Origin: a bacterium
GTDB taxonomy: Bacteria > SAR324 > XYD2-FULL-50-16
Length of the DNA stretch: 64,000 nt
Reading direction: 5' to 3'
Assembly: GCA_024275165.1 (NCBI GenBank)
Contig: JAJRZQ010000006.1
Span: 92,288-156,287, forward strand
This document shows, piece by piece, positions 18,280 through 26,595 of this stretch. Both the position numbers and the translations under genes were made by a program. The notes under the pieces are model-generated. The model saw only the letters and a program-made list of their open reading frames with translations. It did no database searches and was not told the DNA's origin. The first letter of the stretch is position 1. Each line of letters opens with the position of its first letter.

Positions 18280-21200
18280 CTAGGGCTTTTTCTCAAAAAG
18301 TTTTTTCACTCCCCGGGCAAAGCCCTTTTTTGGCGGCCCGGTTTCTTGTGGGGGGTCTGCCTCCACTTGAGTCGGATGAACCGTTTCTTCCATTACCGGG
18401 GCCGCTTCCCCAGCCGGAGCCTTCAAGGCGAGGTAGCCCCACTTGGCCGGAGACCGCGCCCAAGCCAGCAGCCCCTCCCATTTGCCCAACCAATATTTTT
18501 TGCCGGTATCAATCAAGGAATAACAAACGGGCACCACGATTAAGGTCAAGCCCGTGGCCACCCCCAAACCGTAGATCACCGTTCGCGCCATGGGCACCCA
18601 CATGGCGCCGGACTCCGACCCAAGATGAATAATGCCGGGGCGATAAAAATTGATGTCCAACCCGATGGTGATGGGAAAAAGCCCCAGCATGGTGGTAATG
18701 GCCGTCAGCAAAACCGGGCGAATGCGCAGCATTCCCGCCAGCACAATCGCCTCTCTCCGCTCCATTCCCTTTGCCCTGAGCTGATTGATATAATCAATTA
18801 ATACAATCGCGTTATTTACCACCACTCCGGCTAGGCTGATGGTTCCAATCCCACCCATCATAATACTTACCGGGCTTTGATGGATGATCATCCCTAAAAA
18901 AACCCCCATAAAGGAAAGAAAAACGCTGATCATAATGATCAAAGGGAGCAATAGAGAATTAAATTGCAATACCAAAATCAAGAAAATCAAAAAGATGGCA
19001 ATGAAAAAAGACTTGCCCAAATATTGTTGCATTTCCTTGCGACTTTCATTCTCCCCTGTATATTCAATACGATACCCCTTAGGCAGAGGAAAGTCTTTGA
19101 GGTTTTTTTGTACCTTTTTCAAGGCGTTGGGGCCGCTGATTCCCTCCACATCCGCGCTGATGGTGATGACCGTTTTGGAATCAATATGGCGAATACTGCC
19201 TTTGGAGGCCGTGGGGAGGATCGTCGCCAGCTCGGCAAGGCTGACGGATTGGCCCTGCGGGGTTTTGACATAAAGCCGCTCAATATCGTTCAAAGAGGTC
19301 CGATGCGCCTCATCCAACCGCACGATAATATCATATTCTTCCTTGCCGATCCGATAGGTACTCACCTTGCGGCCATTAATCGCCGTGCGAATGATCCCCG
19401 CCACCTCGCGGGTATTCAACCCCAGTTTCGCAATCTTGATCCGATCCAGCTTGATTTGAATCTCGCTGCGGGTGCTGGTGAAGTCGTCACTGAGATTCAC
19501 CAAGCCTGGAATCGCCTTGATTCGCTGCTGAATTTCCAAACTCAATTCCTTCATTTGAGTTAAGTCATTGCCGTACAACTCCAGATTGACCGCCTTGCCC
19601 GAAGGGGGGCCCCGACTGGGTTTGGACAAGGTAAAGCTGCCCCCCGTAAACTGTTCCAGCAGAGGGCGAATTTGCGCAATCACCTCACTGGGTTTCACCG
19701 TCCACTCGCTCCAATCTGGAAAACTCAAGGTAATATGGCTTAAATGGGTCGTACTTCCCGAATCGCCACCCGAACCCTGCCGCTGGCCGATATTGGCCAC
19801 TACGGCGTCGGTAGCGGGCCAAAAGGGCTTGATGACCGCCTCCACCTGCCGTACCAGCCGATCACTGGTTTCTAAGGTACTGCCAAAGGGAGCCTTGATC
19901 TCAATGGTCGAACTCCCGGGCTCAGAGGTGGGAAAAAATTCCACCCCCGCCCGTTGGAACACCACCCCGATATAGATTCCCGCCAACAAAACCCAGAGGC
20001 CGAGCATCGCGAAAACCACCTTCCAACGATGATCCAACGACCAGACCAAGGCCTTTTTGTATTGTCGCAACCAAAGCGAACCATCGGAGAAATGATCTTC
20101 TCCCACCAACTTTAATTTTTTCGGGTTTTTCATCATCAACCCGCACAAAACGGGGTTAAAGAGCAAGCCCACAACTAAACTACAGGTTAGGGTAATGATC
20201 AAGGTCTTGGGCAAGAAACTCATGAACTGCCCCGAGATACCGGGCATAAACAACAAAGGGGCAAAGGCCGCCAAGGTGGTAAGGGTGGAAGTGATCACGG
20301 GAACCGCGACCTCACCGACCCCTAAACGGGCCGCCTCCATGCGAGGCAGCCCCGACTCCAGATGACGATAGATGTTCTCCACCACCACAATGGCGTTATC
20401 CACCAACATGCCCAAGGCTAAGATCAGGCTAAAAAGCACCACAAAATTCAGGGTCATCCCCACCCAGCTAATCACAATAAAGCTCAGCAACATCGAAAGA
20501 GGGATGGCCACGGCGATAAAAAGGCTGTTTTTAAAGCCCATAAAAAACATGAGTACCAGGCAAACAAAAATCAAGCCCGTGTAAATGTTGTTTTCCAAAT
20601 CACTCACCAAACTGCGAATTCGCTTCGATTCATCGTTTAGGATGTTAAAGGCTACTTTATCCCCCCATTTGCCCTGCTCTTGCGCCACGATTCCTTTGAT
20701 TTCGTCACTGATGGCAATGAGATTTTCCCCCGTGCGCTTCGAAACCGAAAGGCTGACCGAATCCACCCCATTCTTACGGCTGCGGCTGGTGATCTCTTGG
20801 AAACCGTAAACCACCTTCGCCACATCTTGGGTATAGATGGGCAATTGATCGGCAGCGGTGATGACCATGGTTTTAATCTCTTCGGGGTCGGTGATCTCAC
20901 CGGGCACCCGAATATTGTATTTCATCGTGCCCACGGTGATATTCCCGGCAGGCAAACTGGTATTTTCCCTTTGGATGGTATTGGAAACCTGATTGAGATC
21001 AAGGTTGTAATAAACCAATTTATCCGGGTCCACCTCAATGCGCACCTCGCGCTCTAATCCCCCGGCTCGCTTGACTTCCAAAACCCCGTGTACCCCTTCG
21101 ATCCGGTCTTTTAAATCTTCGGCAATCTCTTTTAAACGCAACAGACCCAGCTTGCCGGCCAGGTTGACAATCATAATCGGTCGCTCAGAAAGGTTGATTT

Positions 21201-21594
21201 CCTTGATCAGCGGGTCTTCTGCCTCAGCGGGCAACTCAGGGGCCACCCGATCTAAGGATTCGCGTACCCTAGCGCGCGCCTCGTCGATATCCACGCCCAA
21301 AACAAATTCCAGGGTAATCATCGCCGCCCCCTCGGTGGCGGTGGATTTCATTTCCTTTAACTGATCCAACCCCTTAAACTCGGTTTCTGCCTTATGGATG
21401 ATCAGCGCCTCCACATCTTCAGGAGAGGAACCGGGATAAGGAATGGTCACAATCAACCGAGGAATTTGAATATCCGGGGCAGATTCTCGTGGGAGGGCGC
21501 GATAATCCAAAAATCCAATCACCGTGATGAGGACAATCAAGATCAGCACCCCAGAAGCTTTATTGAGAGCAATCTCTGCTGGTTTAAATCTCAT
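18280..21594 (-). CDS. RND efflux transporter permease (AcrB/HAE type)
   Basis: Inner-membrane proton-driven efflux pump, 1104 residues, twelve helices and two large periplasmic loops. N-terminus MRFKPAEIALNKASG then the first helix and PRESAPDIQIPRLIVTIPYPGSSPEDVE. Helix 4 reads LGMLVDNAIVVVENI: the first proton-relay Asp of AcrB is kept while the second is Asn, as in several non-AcrB clades. A long hydrophilic C-terminal tail rich in Pro, Glu and Lys follows the last helix. It overlaps the MFP gene by 4 bases. The substrate is unknown; the local TetR suggests a drug-like or lipophilic inducer. Confidence 0.95.
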   Translation of the reverse strand: MRFKPAEIALNKASGVLILIVLITVIGFLDYRALPRESAPDIQIPRLIVTIPYPGSSPEDVEALIIHKAETEFKGLDQLKEMKSTATEGAAMITLEFVLGVDIDEARARVRESLDRVAPELPAEAEDPLIKEINLSERPIMIVNLAGKLGLLRLKEIAEDLKDRIEGVHGVLEVKRAGGLEREVRIEVDPDKLVYYNLDLNQVSNTIQRENTSLPAGNITVGTMKYNIRVPGEITDPEEIKTMVITAADQLPIYTQDVAKVVYGFQEITSRSRKNGVDSVSLSVSKRTGENLIAISDEIKGIVAQEQGKWGDKVAFNILNDESKRIRSLVSDLENNIYTGLIFVCLVLMFFMGFKNSLFIAVAIPLSMLLSFIVISWVGMTLNFVVLFSLILALGMLVDNAIVVVENIYRHLESGLPRMEAARLGVGEVAVPVITSTLTTLAAFAPLLFMPGISGQFMSFLPKTLIITLTCSLVVGLLFNPVLCGLMMKNPKKLKLVGEDHFSDGSLWLRQYKKALVWSLDHRWKVVFAMLGLWVLLAGIYIGVVFQRAGVEFFPTSEPGSSTIEIKAPFGSTLETSDRLVRQVEAVIKPFWPATDAVVANIGQRQGSGGDSGSTTHLSHITLSFPDWSEWTVKPSEVIAQIRPLLEQFTGGSFTLSKPSRGPPSGKAVNLELYGNDLTQMKELSLEIQQRIKAIPGLVNLSDDFTSTRSEIQIKLDRIKIAKLGLNTREVAGIIRTAINGRKVSTYRIGKEEYDIIVRLDEAHRTSLNDIERLYVKTPQGQSVSLAELATILPTASKGSIRHIDSKTVITISADVEGISGPNALKKVQKNLKDFPLPKGYRIEYTGENESRKEMQQYLGKSFFIAIFLIFLILVLQFNSLLLPLIIMISVFLSFMGVFLGMIIHQSPVSIMMGGIGTISLAGVVVNNAIVLIDYINQLRAKGMERREAIVLAGMLRIRPVLLTAITTMLGLFPITIGLDINFYRPGIIHLGSESGAMWVPMARTVIYGLGVATGLTLIVVPVCYSLIDTGKKYWLGKWEGLLAWARSPAKWGYLALKAPAGEAAPVMEETVHPTQVEADPPQETGPPKKGFARGVKKLFEKKP

Positions 21595-22619
21595 TGTTGG
21601 GCGATCTGATCACGGGTTTGTACCACTTCGATCTCCTCATTGTGAGCAATCAATTCCTGACCCACGATGATCAGGTGATCTTCAAAAGCGACCCCCTCTT
21701 TGATTTGCACCTCCGAGCCCTGACTGATCCCTAAGCGAACGGGCCGTTTCAGGCTATGCCCCTTGTTGACCAAATAAACATAAGAGCCTTTCTCATCCTG
21801 CAGCACGGCGTAACGAGGGATCACCACCTGCCGAGAAAGGTCATAAGTCGTCATCCGCACCCGAGCCAGCATTCCCGGCAAAAGTTCGAATTGGGGATTG
21901 GAAATCTCGACTTCAATCGCAAAGCTTCGGTTTTGGGTGTTCGCCTCCCGACTCACCATGGAGATCACCCCCTCATAAGTTTGCCCGGGAATGGCATCGA
22001 GACTGACCATCACCTCTTTCCCAACCTTCGCAAAGCGGATATCCCGCTCTGGCAGATTGATTTCTGCCTTCACCCACTTCATGGAGATCAACTCCAAAAG
22101 AAGCTTTCCCCGAGCTTTATATTCCCCCTGCTCCACTTTTTTTTTCGAGACCACCCCATCAATGGGGCTTTTGACCGTGGACTTCGCCAAGTCCAAGCGA
22201 GAAAGCTCCATCTGGTATCGGTTCACTTCCATCTTGGTTTTTAAGGTTTCCACCTGCGACTTGGCCGATAACCCTTGTTTGTACAGTTCTTTTTCCCGCT
22301 TGTACTCCGCAAAGGCGAGCTTGTAATTGGCACGATTAAGCTTATGGGCCAAGGCCGATTTACTGGTTTCAAAGCGCACCAAAACCTGGCCCTCGGTGAC
22401 CCTTTGCCCAAGGTCGAAATTGGCTTTTTCAATGATTCCCTCCACCTCAGAGCTGATGGGAACCCGTTCCTTCGGGGCCAAATGCCCCACGAAAGAGGCA
22501 TAGCTGGTCAAGCTACGCGGTTTGATCACCAAGGCTTTCACCTTGGTCAACTTCGCTCCCGCTTGAGCCATCGACCCCATTGAGCAAAGTAAGAAAATCA
22601 AAAACAGGCTTTGTTTCAT
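21591..22619 (-). CDS. RND efflux periplasmic adaptor (membrane fusion protein)
   Basis: 342 residues. Signal peptide MKQSLFLIFLLCSMGSMAQA, then the lipoyl-like half motifs (SSEVEGIIEKANFDLGQRVTEGQVLVRF and STVKSPIDGVVSKKKVEQGEY) flanking an alpha-hairpin (about residues 90-145), then beta-barrel and membrane-proximal domains. It links the RND pump to the TolC-like channel. It is coupled on both sides by ATGA overlaps. No lipobox Cys is visible, so it is probably a soluble periplasmic or signal-anchored protein. Confidence 0.93.
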   Translation of the reverse strand: MKQSLFLIFLLCSMGSMAQAGAKLTKVKALVIKPRSLTSYASFVGHLAPKERVPISSEVEGIIEKANFDLGQRVTEGQVLVRFETSKSALAHKLNRANYKLAFAEYKREKELYKQGLSAKSQVETLKTKMEVNRYQMELSRLDLAKSTVKSPIDGVVSKKKVEQGEYKARGKLLLELISMKWVKAEINLPERDIRFAKVGKEVMVSLDAIPGQTYEGVISMVSREANTQNRSFAIEVEISNPQFELLPGMLARVRMTTYDLSRQVVIPRYAVLQDEKGSYVYLVNKGHSLKRPVRLGISQGSEVQIKEGVAFEDHLIIVGQELIAHNEEIEVVQTRDQIAQQ

Positions 22620-24181
22620 GAGGAAAGAGGGTACAGGTTAAAGACCTGATCGGTCATTAAAAGTAAATCCAAAAAAGTCTTTTCATAGGCAATCAAAGCT
22701 TGATTCAGCCGCATCTGGGCTTCGGCTAAATCCTGCTGGGCTAAGGCAACACGAAAACTGGTGGATTGACCCACTTTAAATCTTGCCGAGGCCTTGCCAT
22801 AGAGTTCTTCGTTGAGTCGCACCCCGGTTTGGGCTAAGCGAATCGCCTCTTCATTTAAACGCAGCGTTTGCAAAAGCGAGTAAAAGTTCACCTCGGTCAC
22901 TGCTTTTTGATTTTCCAATTGCAAAATGATGCGCTCCCCTTCCAACTCCGCCTTAATGCGTTTGCGCTGCCCTTGATGGTTAAAAAGAGGAACTTGCCAA
23001 GTCAAGGCCACTTGGTAATCCACCGCGCCTTGCTTGCTCACGCCTCTGGCCGCCTCAGAGGCAAAGGTGCCATACCCATTTTGTTGGTACTTCAGGCTCA
23101 AATCCAAGTTGCTGGAATCTGCGTTATTTGCCTCTTGCAAGTCCAACTCATTCAAACTGATTCCCGCCCGCAATAGCGCCAAATCCGGGTCTTGTTGCAA
23201 AGCCCGGGCTAAAAGCTTATCTTCGGGCAAAGGCAGGGGTTTGATCTGCGGTTCTTCCTTCGCCCAATACTCTAGTTTTAAATTCCTTAAGTCTAAAAAG
23301 ACCTTGATTTGATCCTCAATCAAGCGCTTTTTGGTTATTTCCGTTAAGAGTTCTTGCTCTGCCAAGGCCAATTGAGTCTTTGCCTGGGTCACCTCGGTGG
23401 GGTCTAGGGCCCCTAAGCGAAACTTCGTTTCCGCCTCCTTTAAGACCCGGTTCGCCAATTCTTTGGCAGAGGCTCTGACCTGAATGTTTTTCTGCGCCGC
23501 GACCAGATCCCAATAGGCCCCTCCCACTTGACGCAACAAGGCTCGATTGGCTTTTTGCTCTCGGTGTTGCGCCTGGATAAACAAGGCCTCACCCCGGTAT
23601 TCAGGGAGGTAGCCAATGGAGCCGAAATCTTTCAACAAAGGTAATTTCATCTCCGCGATCCAGCTATCGGCAATATAGGCATCATCCAGGGCGATAAATT
23701 TACTCAAAGGTTGATCCGGCGAAGTAAAATAAGCGATAAACCCTTTTCTGCTGGCCCTTTGATAGGTCAACCCATAACTCAAACCCCATTTGGCCTTTTG
23801 ACTAAATCCGGTACTGGCGATGACGGAATCGTTTCTGGAATAGGGCAACCCGGAAGCCTTAGAACTCACAAAACTGGAAGAAAGCAGGTTGCCGCTACGG
23901 GTATTGACCACTTGATTGCTCCAGGTCAAGGGATTCATCGCCTGCTGCTCTTGCCAGTCGCGCAAGGCCTGCTTGGTTTCAATGGAGGAAATTTTATACC
24001 CCGTCGCTCGCTCCACCGTCAGGGCTAAGATCTGGCCCAAACCCACGGCAAGCTTTTTCTTCCCCTCAATGACAATCTGGCTCAAGCCTTTCGGCAAAGC
24101 GGGATTAAATTCCGCCTTCAAGCCCTCCGCGCTCAAAAGCAGGCACCCCAAACCAAGGAAAAGCCCCCGCAATGCTTTCAT
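22616..24181 (-). CDS. TolC-family outer-membrane efflux channel
   Basis: 521 residues with signal peptide MKALRGLFLGLGCLLLSAEG. Long amphipathic helices rich in Ala, Gln and Leu, with the repeated OEP pattern (for example ANRVLKEAETKFRLGALDPTEVTQAKTQ in the first half and NEELYGKASARFKVGQSTSFRV in the second). It forms the trimeric exit duct for the adjacent RND system. It overlaps tetR and the MFP gene by 4 bases each. No lipobox. Confidence 0.9.
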   Translation of the reverse strand: MKALRGLFLGLGCLLLSAEGLKAEFNPALPKGLSQIVIEGKKKLAVGLGQILALTVERATGYKISSIETKQALRDWQEQQAMNPLTWSNQVVNTRSGNLLSSSFVSSKASGLPYSRNDSVIASTGFSQKAKWGLSYGLTYQRASRKGFIAYFTSPDQPLSKFIALDDAYIADSWIAEMKLPLLKDFGSIGYLPEYRGEALFIQAQHREQKANRALLRQVGGAYWDLVAAQKNIQVRASAKELANRVLKEAETKFRLGALDPTEVTQAKTQLALAEQELLTEITKKRLIEDQIKVFLDLRNLKLEYWAKEEPQIKPLPLPEDKLLARALQQDPDLALLRAGISLNELDLQEANNADSSNLDLSLKYQQNGYGTFASEAARGVSKQGAVDYQVALTWQVPLFNHQGQRKRIKAELEGERIILQLENQKAVTEVNFYSLLQTLRLNEEAIRLAQTGVRLNEELYGKASARFKVGQSTSFRVALAQQDLAEAQMRLNQALIAYEKTFLDLLLMTDQVFNLYPLSS

Positions 24182-24780
24182 GTTTCCTGCTCGATCAATT
24201 GCCCGACGAGCAAAGTCAAAATCTCCTTAGCCCCTTGCTCCGCGTTCATAAAGGGGGAGTGGGCTCCATAGAACCGCCGCTGGTTGATCATCCCTTCCCG
24301 CAATAGAGAAAAACCGAGCAATACCCTTTCTAGCCCTTGGGGCTCTAGGGGTTTTTGAAAATAACTTTGCAAATCCACTCTCATCTGTTGAATCATGCTT
24401 TTTTTAAACTCTTGGACCTGCTTGCGAAAGGATTCATCGCGCTGTACCCGCTCTAAAATAGCGATATAGCCTTCGCCTTGTTTATCCATCACCTGCTTTA
24501 CGCTAAAATCAAAGGCCGCCCGCAGGTATTCGCTCGCGGTATTGCAGCGTGCTTGTTGAAAGATTTCCAGCTTTTTTTCCACCTGTTCTTTCATGCTGAA
24601 CATCAGCACTTCATCCACCCCGGAAAAATGATGATAGAGGCTCGACTGGCTGACCCCGGCCTGGGCGGCGATCCCTCTGGTGGTCAGTTTGTCGATCCCT
24701 ACCTTTTCAATCAGCACCTGCGCCGCTGCCAAGATGCGTTTGCGGGTTTTCTCCCCCTGTTTTTTGCGTTGATCCTTCAT
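24178..24780 (-). CDS. TetR-family transcriptional regulator
   Basis: 200 residues. N-terminal helix-turn-helix: KTRKRILAAAQVLIEKVGIDKLTTRGIAAQAGVSQSSLYHHFSGVDEVL, then an all-helical ligand domain. I start it at the ATG at 24780 because GGAAAGGAAAGGG directly precedes it; the next ATG upstream (24795) lies close to the likely transcript start. It is the first gene of its own efflux operon, and its promoter is covered by a palindrome (24831-24842), which fits autorepression relieved by an efflux substrate. Confidence 0.9.
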   Translation of the reverse strand: MKDQRKKQGEKTRKRILAAAQVLIEKVGIDKLTTRGIAAQAGVSQSSLYHHFSGVDEVLMFSMKEQVEKKLEIFQQARCNTASEYLRAAFDFSVKQVMDKQGEGYIAILERVQRDESFRKQVQEFKKSMIQQMRVDLQSYFQKPLEPQGLERVLLGFSLLREGMINQRRFYGAHSPFMNAEQGAKEILTLLVGQLIEQET

Positions 24781-24811
24781 CCCTTTCCTTTCCATACCTG
24801 TATCATTTTAC

Positions 24812-24842
24812 ATACTAAAAATACCCGATCACTTGATCAAGT
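24812..24842 (-). promoter_or_regulatory. Promoter and palindromic operator of the tetR-efflux operon
   Basis: On the minus strand a -35 element TTGATC (24835-24840) and a -10 element TAGTAT (24812-24817) are separated by exactly 17 bases. The -35 lies inside a perfect 12-base palindrome ACTTGATCAAGT (24831-24842), the shape expected of a TetR-type operator. Binding would block RNA polymerase. The same region is upstream of the divergent gene at 24995 and could affect it too. Confidence 0.55.
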
Positions 24843-24994
24843 AAAAAAAGGTAACAAAAAGTAACAGGCCCTCAATGGCAGATCAAAACAGAAAACATCC
24901 CCTTGGTATGGCTTTTGCTTTAATCAAAGTATGGAGCGGCAATAAACCAGGTAAATTCAGGCCTGGCCTAATCTCGCCTTTATCGAGCAAAAGT

Positions 24995-25546
24995 ATGAAG
25001 ACCTATATCTACCTCTTAGTCGGATTGAGTTTTTTTGGATTCTCCCCCCTCTTGCGCGCGGAACTGCCGCCCGTATTGGACATCTTACGAGTCGAAAAAA
25101 TACAAGAAATCAAAAAATTGCTGCAAACCGAGCTGGGAACCCAGGATTTTCAAGTCCAATTAAACTGGCAGGCCACCACCCGCAGCGCCCCAGCCAAACC
25201 CTCTTGGAAAATCAAAAAAATCAATGGAGATTACCCCAAAGAGGGGCGATTTTTGCCGAAGGAAACCGAGATTTTAGGCGATACTCAGTTTATTTTGCGC
25301 AAACAAGAGGCAAATATTTCCATCCAAACCCGCTTGAGCCAAGAAAAAGCCGCAAAACTCCAAAGCCAAATCAAAACACTTTTAGTTCTCAACAACAAGC
25401 GGGGGGACCAGCTTCACCTGAACTTCAAACTACGCCCCGCTGTTCCCGTAGCCAAAGCGAAAGCCCCCAGCCTGACCCCTGAAGAAGCGGTCTTACTAGA
25501 GGCAAAGGCGCGGTTGAACTCGGCCCCGAAACCCTGCAAGCCCTAG
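24995..25546 (+). CDS. FliF ring-domain-like N-terminal fragment of a frameshifted FliF/FliG-like protein
   Basis: 183 residues as read. I start at ATG 24995, which gives a signal peptide (MKTYIYLLVGLSFFGFSPLLRA) with cleavage near residue 22. A periplasmic segment follows. Residues 108-146 (ISIQTRLSQEKAAK, then LLVLNNKRGDQLHLNF) follow the pattern of the last ring-building domain of FliF, which ends with the conserved KRGD-x-L-x-V before TM2. The frame ends at 25546 after a Pro-rich tail, LNSAPKPCKP, that looks out of frame. In the next frame, open from 25483, the coding sense continues with a membrane helix and the FliG-like region; one lost base around 25483-25546, perhaps in a G run near 25512, would explain this. 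Homology is by pattern only. Confidence 0.6.
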   Translation: MKTYIYLLVGLSFFGFSPLLRAELPPVLDILRVEKIQEIKKLLQTELGTQDFQVQLNWQATTRSAPAKPSWKIKKINGDYPKEGRFLPKETEILGDTQFILRKQEANISIQTRLSQEKAAKLQSQIKTLLVLNNKRGDQLHLNFKLRPAVPVAKAKAPSLTPEEAVLLEAKARLNSAPKPCKP

Positions 25547-26595
25547 CCCATGCAACCCCTGAGGCACAAACAACCTCACCCAACCCAGCGCTGCAACGGC
25601 TGAAAGCAATCTTTTCTTGGAAGAGCCTAGCCCTCTTCGCCTTCTTTCCCCTGATTTTTTGGATTCTACGCAAAAACCGTCCAGCGCCCCAAAAATCCGG
25701 CACCACCGCAGATAAATTTAAAACCAAGGCACCTATGGAACTGATCCAACGCATTGAACGGGCAGACCAATTAGCCCAAGAACAAGACCTAGCCCCAATG
25801 GAAAAAATGATTGCCTATACCGGGGATATGGAACTAGATTTAGATTATGAGATCAACCTGGAAATGGATGAGGTCATTCTCGCCGCGGAACAAGCTTTAA
25901 CCGAGGCCGAGAAGCTACGAGAAGAAAAAAACCCCTTAGACCTACAAACCGCTTTAAAAAGCACGGAAGAAGAGCCCAGCAGCGTGGATTTTTCTTTTTT
26001 AAACCGGCTAGAAACACCCGCCCTTACCGAGCTGTTTGCCCAAGAAACCCCGCTCGTGCGGGCCTTGATCATCAGCCGCTTGAGCCTGCGCAAGGCCGAA
26101 GCGATCTACGCCTCCATCAAGCCCCAAGAGCGCTTTGAAGTGGTTTGGGAATTAGGGAACCTCCACCTCTTAAAGCAGGACGAAAAAACAGCTCTCTCCC
26201 TAGAGCTCCAGGTCAAAGCCAACCAGCAGGGGAGCGAAAAATTAAGGCTAGTCAGCGCGCCCCAGAGCGAGGTATTCTTAGACGACATCTTTACCGATCC
26301 CTTAACGCTGGATGAACTCTCTAAATTGAGCCGCCCCCTTTTGGTAGAAACAGCCCATCGCATGAACTTAGAAGATTTAATGATCGCCTTAAGCCATGCG
26401 CCCAAGGTTTTAAAAGAACGCATGGTCGCTGCCTTAGACAGCGCCAGACGAATCGAGTTTTTACAAGGAGTTCAAGGCCTGCGAGCCGACTTAGATGACA
26501 GCATGGAGCGCCAACAGATTCTCTTAGATACGGCTCAGGCCATTCTAGACGAGCAAAAGGCAACCCGTTCAGCCATTGATTTAAAACAAGCATGA
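25483..26595 (+). CDS. FliG-like C-terminal portion of the frameshifted FliF/FliG-like protein
   Basis: The open frame runs from 25483 to 26595; its first ATG is 25735 (AAGG 7 bases upstream), giving 286 residues if translated alone. The stretch before that ATG is clearly coding: a helix KSLALFAFFPLIFWILRKNRP resembling FliF TM2 and its basic exit. From ATG 25735, residues 88-145 (ETPLVRALIISRLSLRKAEA) resemble the FliG middle domain and residues 178-275 (NLEDLMIALSHAPKVLKERM) the start of FliG-C. The final torque helix is not evident. No flagellar genes are nearby. The stop overlaps the ATG of the outer-membrane barrel gene, so the two products are coupled. The restored full protein would be about 533 residues. 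Confidence 0.65.
   Translation, partial: RSGLTRGKGAVELGPETLQALAHATPEAQTTSPNPALQRLKAIFSWKSLALFAFFPLIFWILRKNRPAPQKSGTTADKFKTKAPMELIQRIERADQLAQEQDLAPMEKMIAYTGDMELDLDYEINLEMDEVILAAEQALTEAEKLREEKNPLDLQTALKSTEEEPSSVDFSFLNRLETPALTELFAQETPLVRALIISRLSLRKAEAIYASIKPQERFEVVWELGNLHLLKQDEKTALSLELQVKANQQGSEKLRLVSAPQSEVFLDDIFTDPLTLDELSKLSRPLLVETAHRMNLEDLMIALSHAPKVLKERMVAALDSARRIEFLQGVQGLRADLDDSMERQQILLDTAQAILDEQKATRSAIDLKQA

Noticed and set aside
24875-24994. N-terminal extension of the FliF/FliG-like gene
   Set aside because: The extension MADQNRKHPLG... is not conserved-looking and would bury the clear signal peptide that starts at 24995.
25483-25546. Programmed -1 frameshift in the FliF/FliG-like gene
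   Set aside because: No X-XXY-YYZ slippery heptamer in the correct phase and no obvious stimulatory pseudoknot; a lost base is simpler, especially given the same defect in accC.
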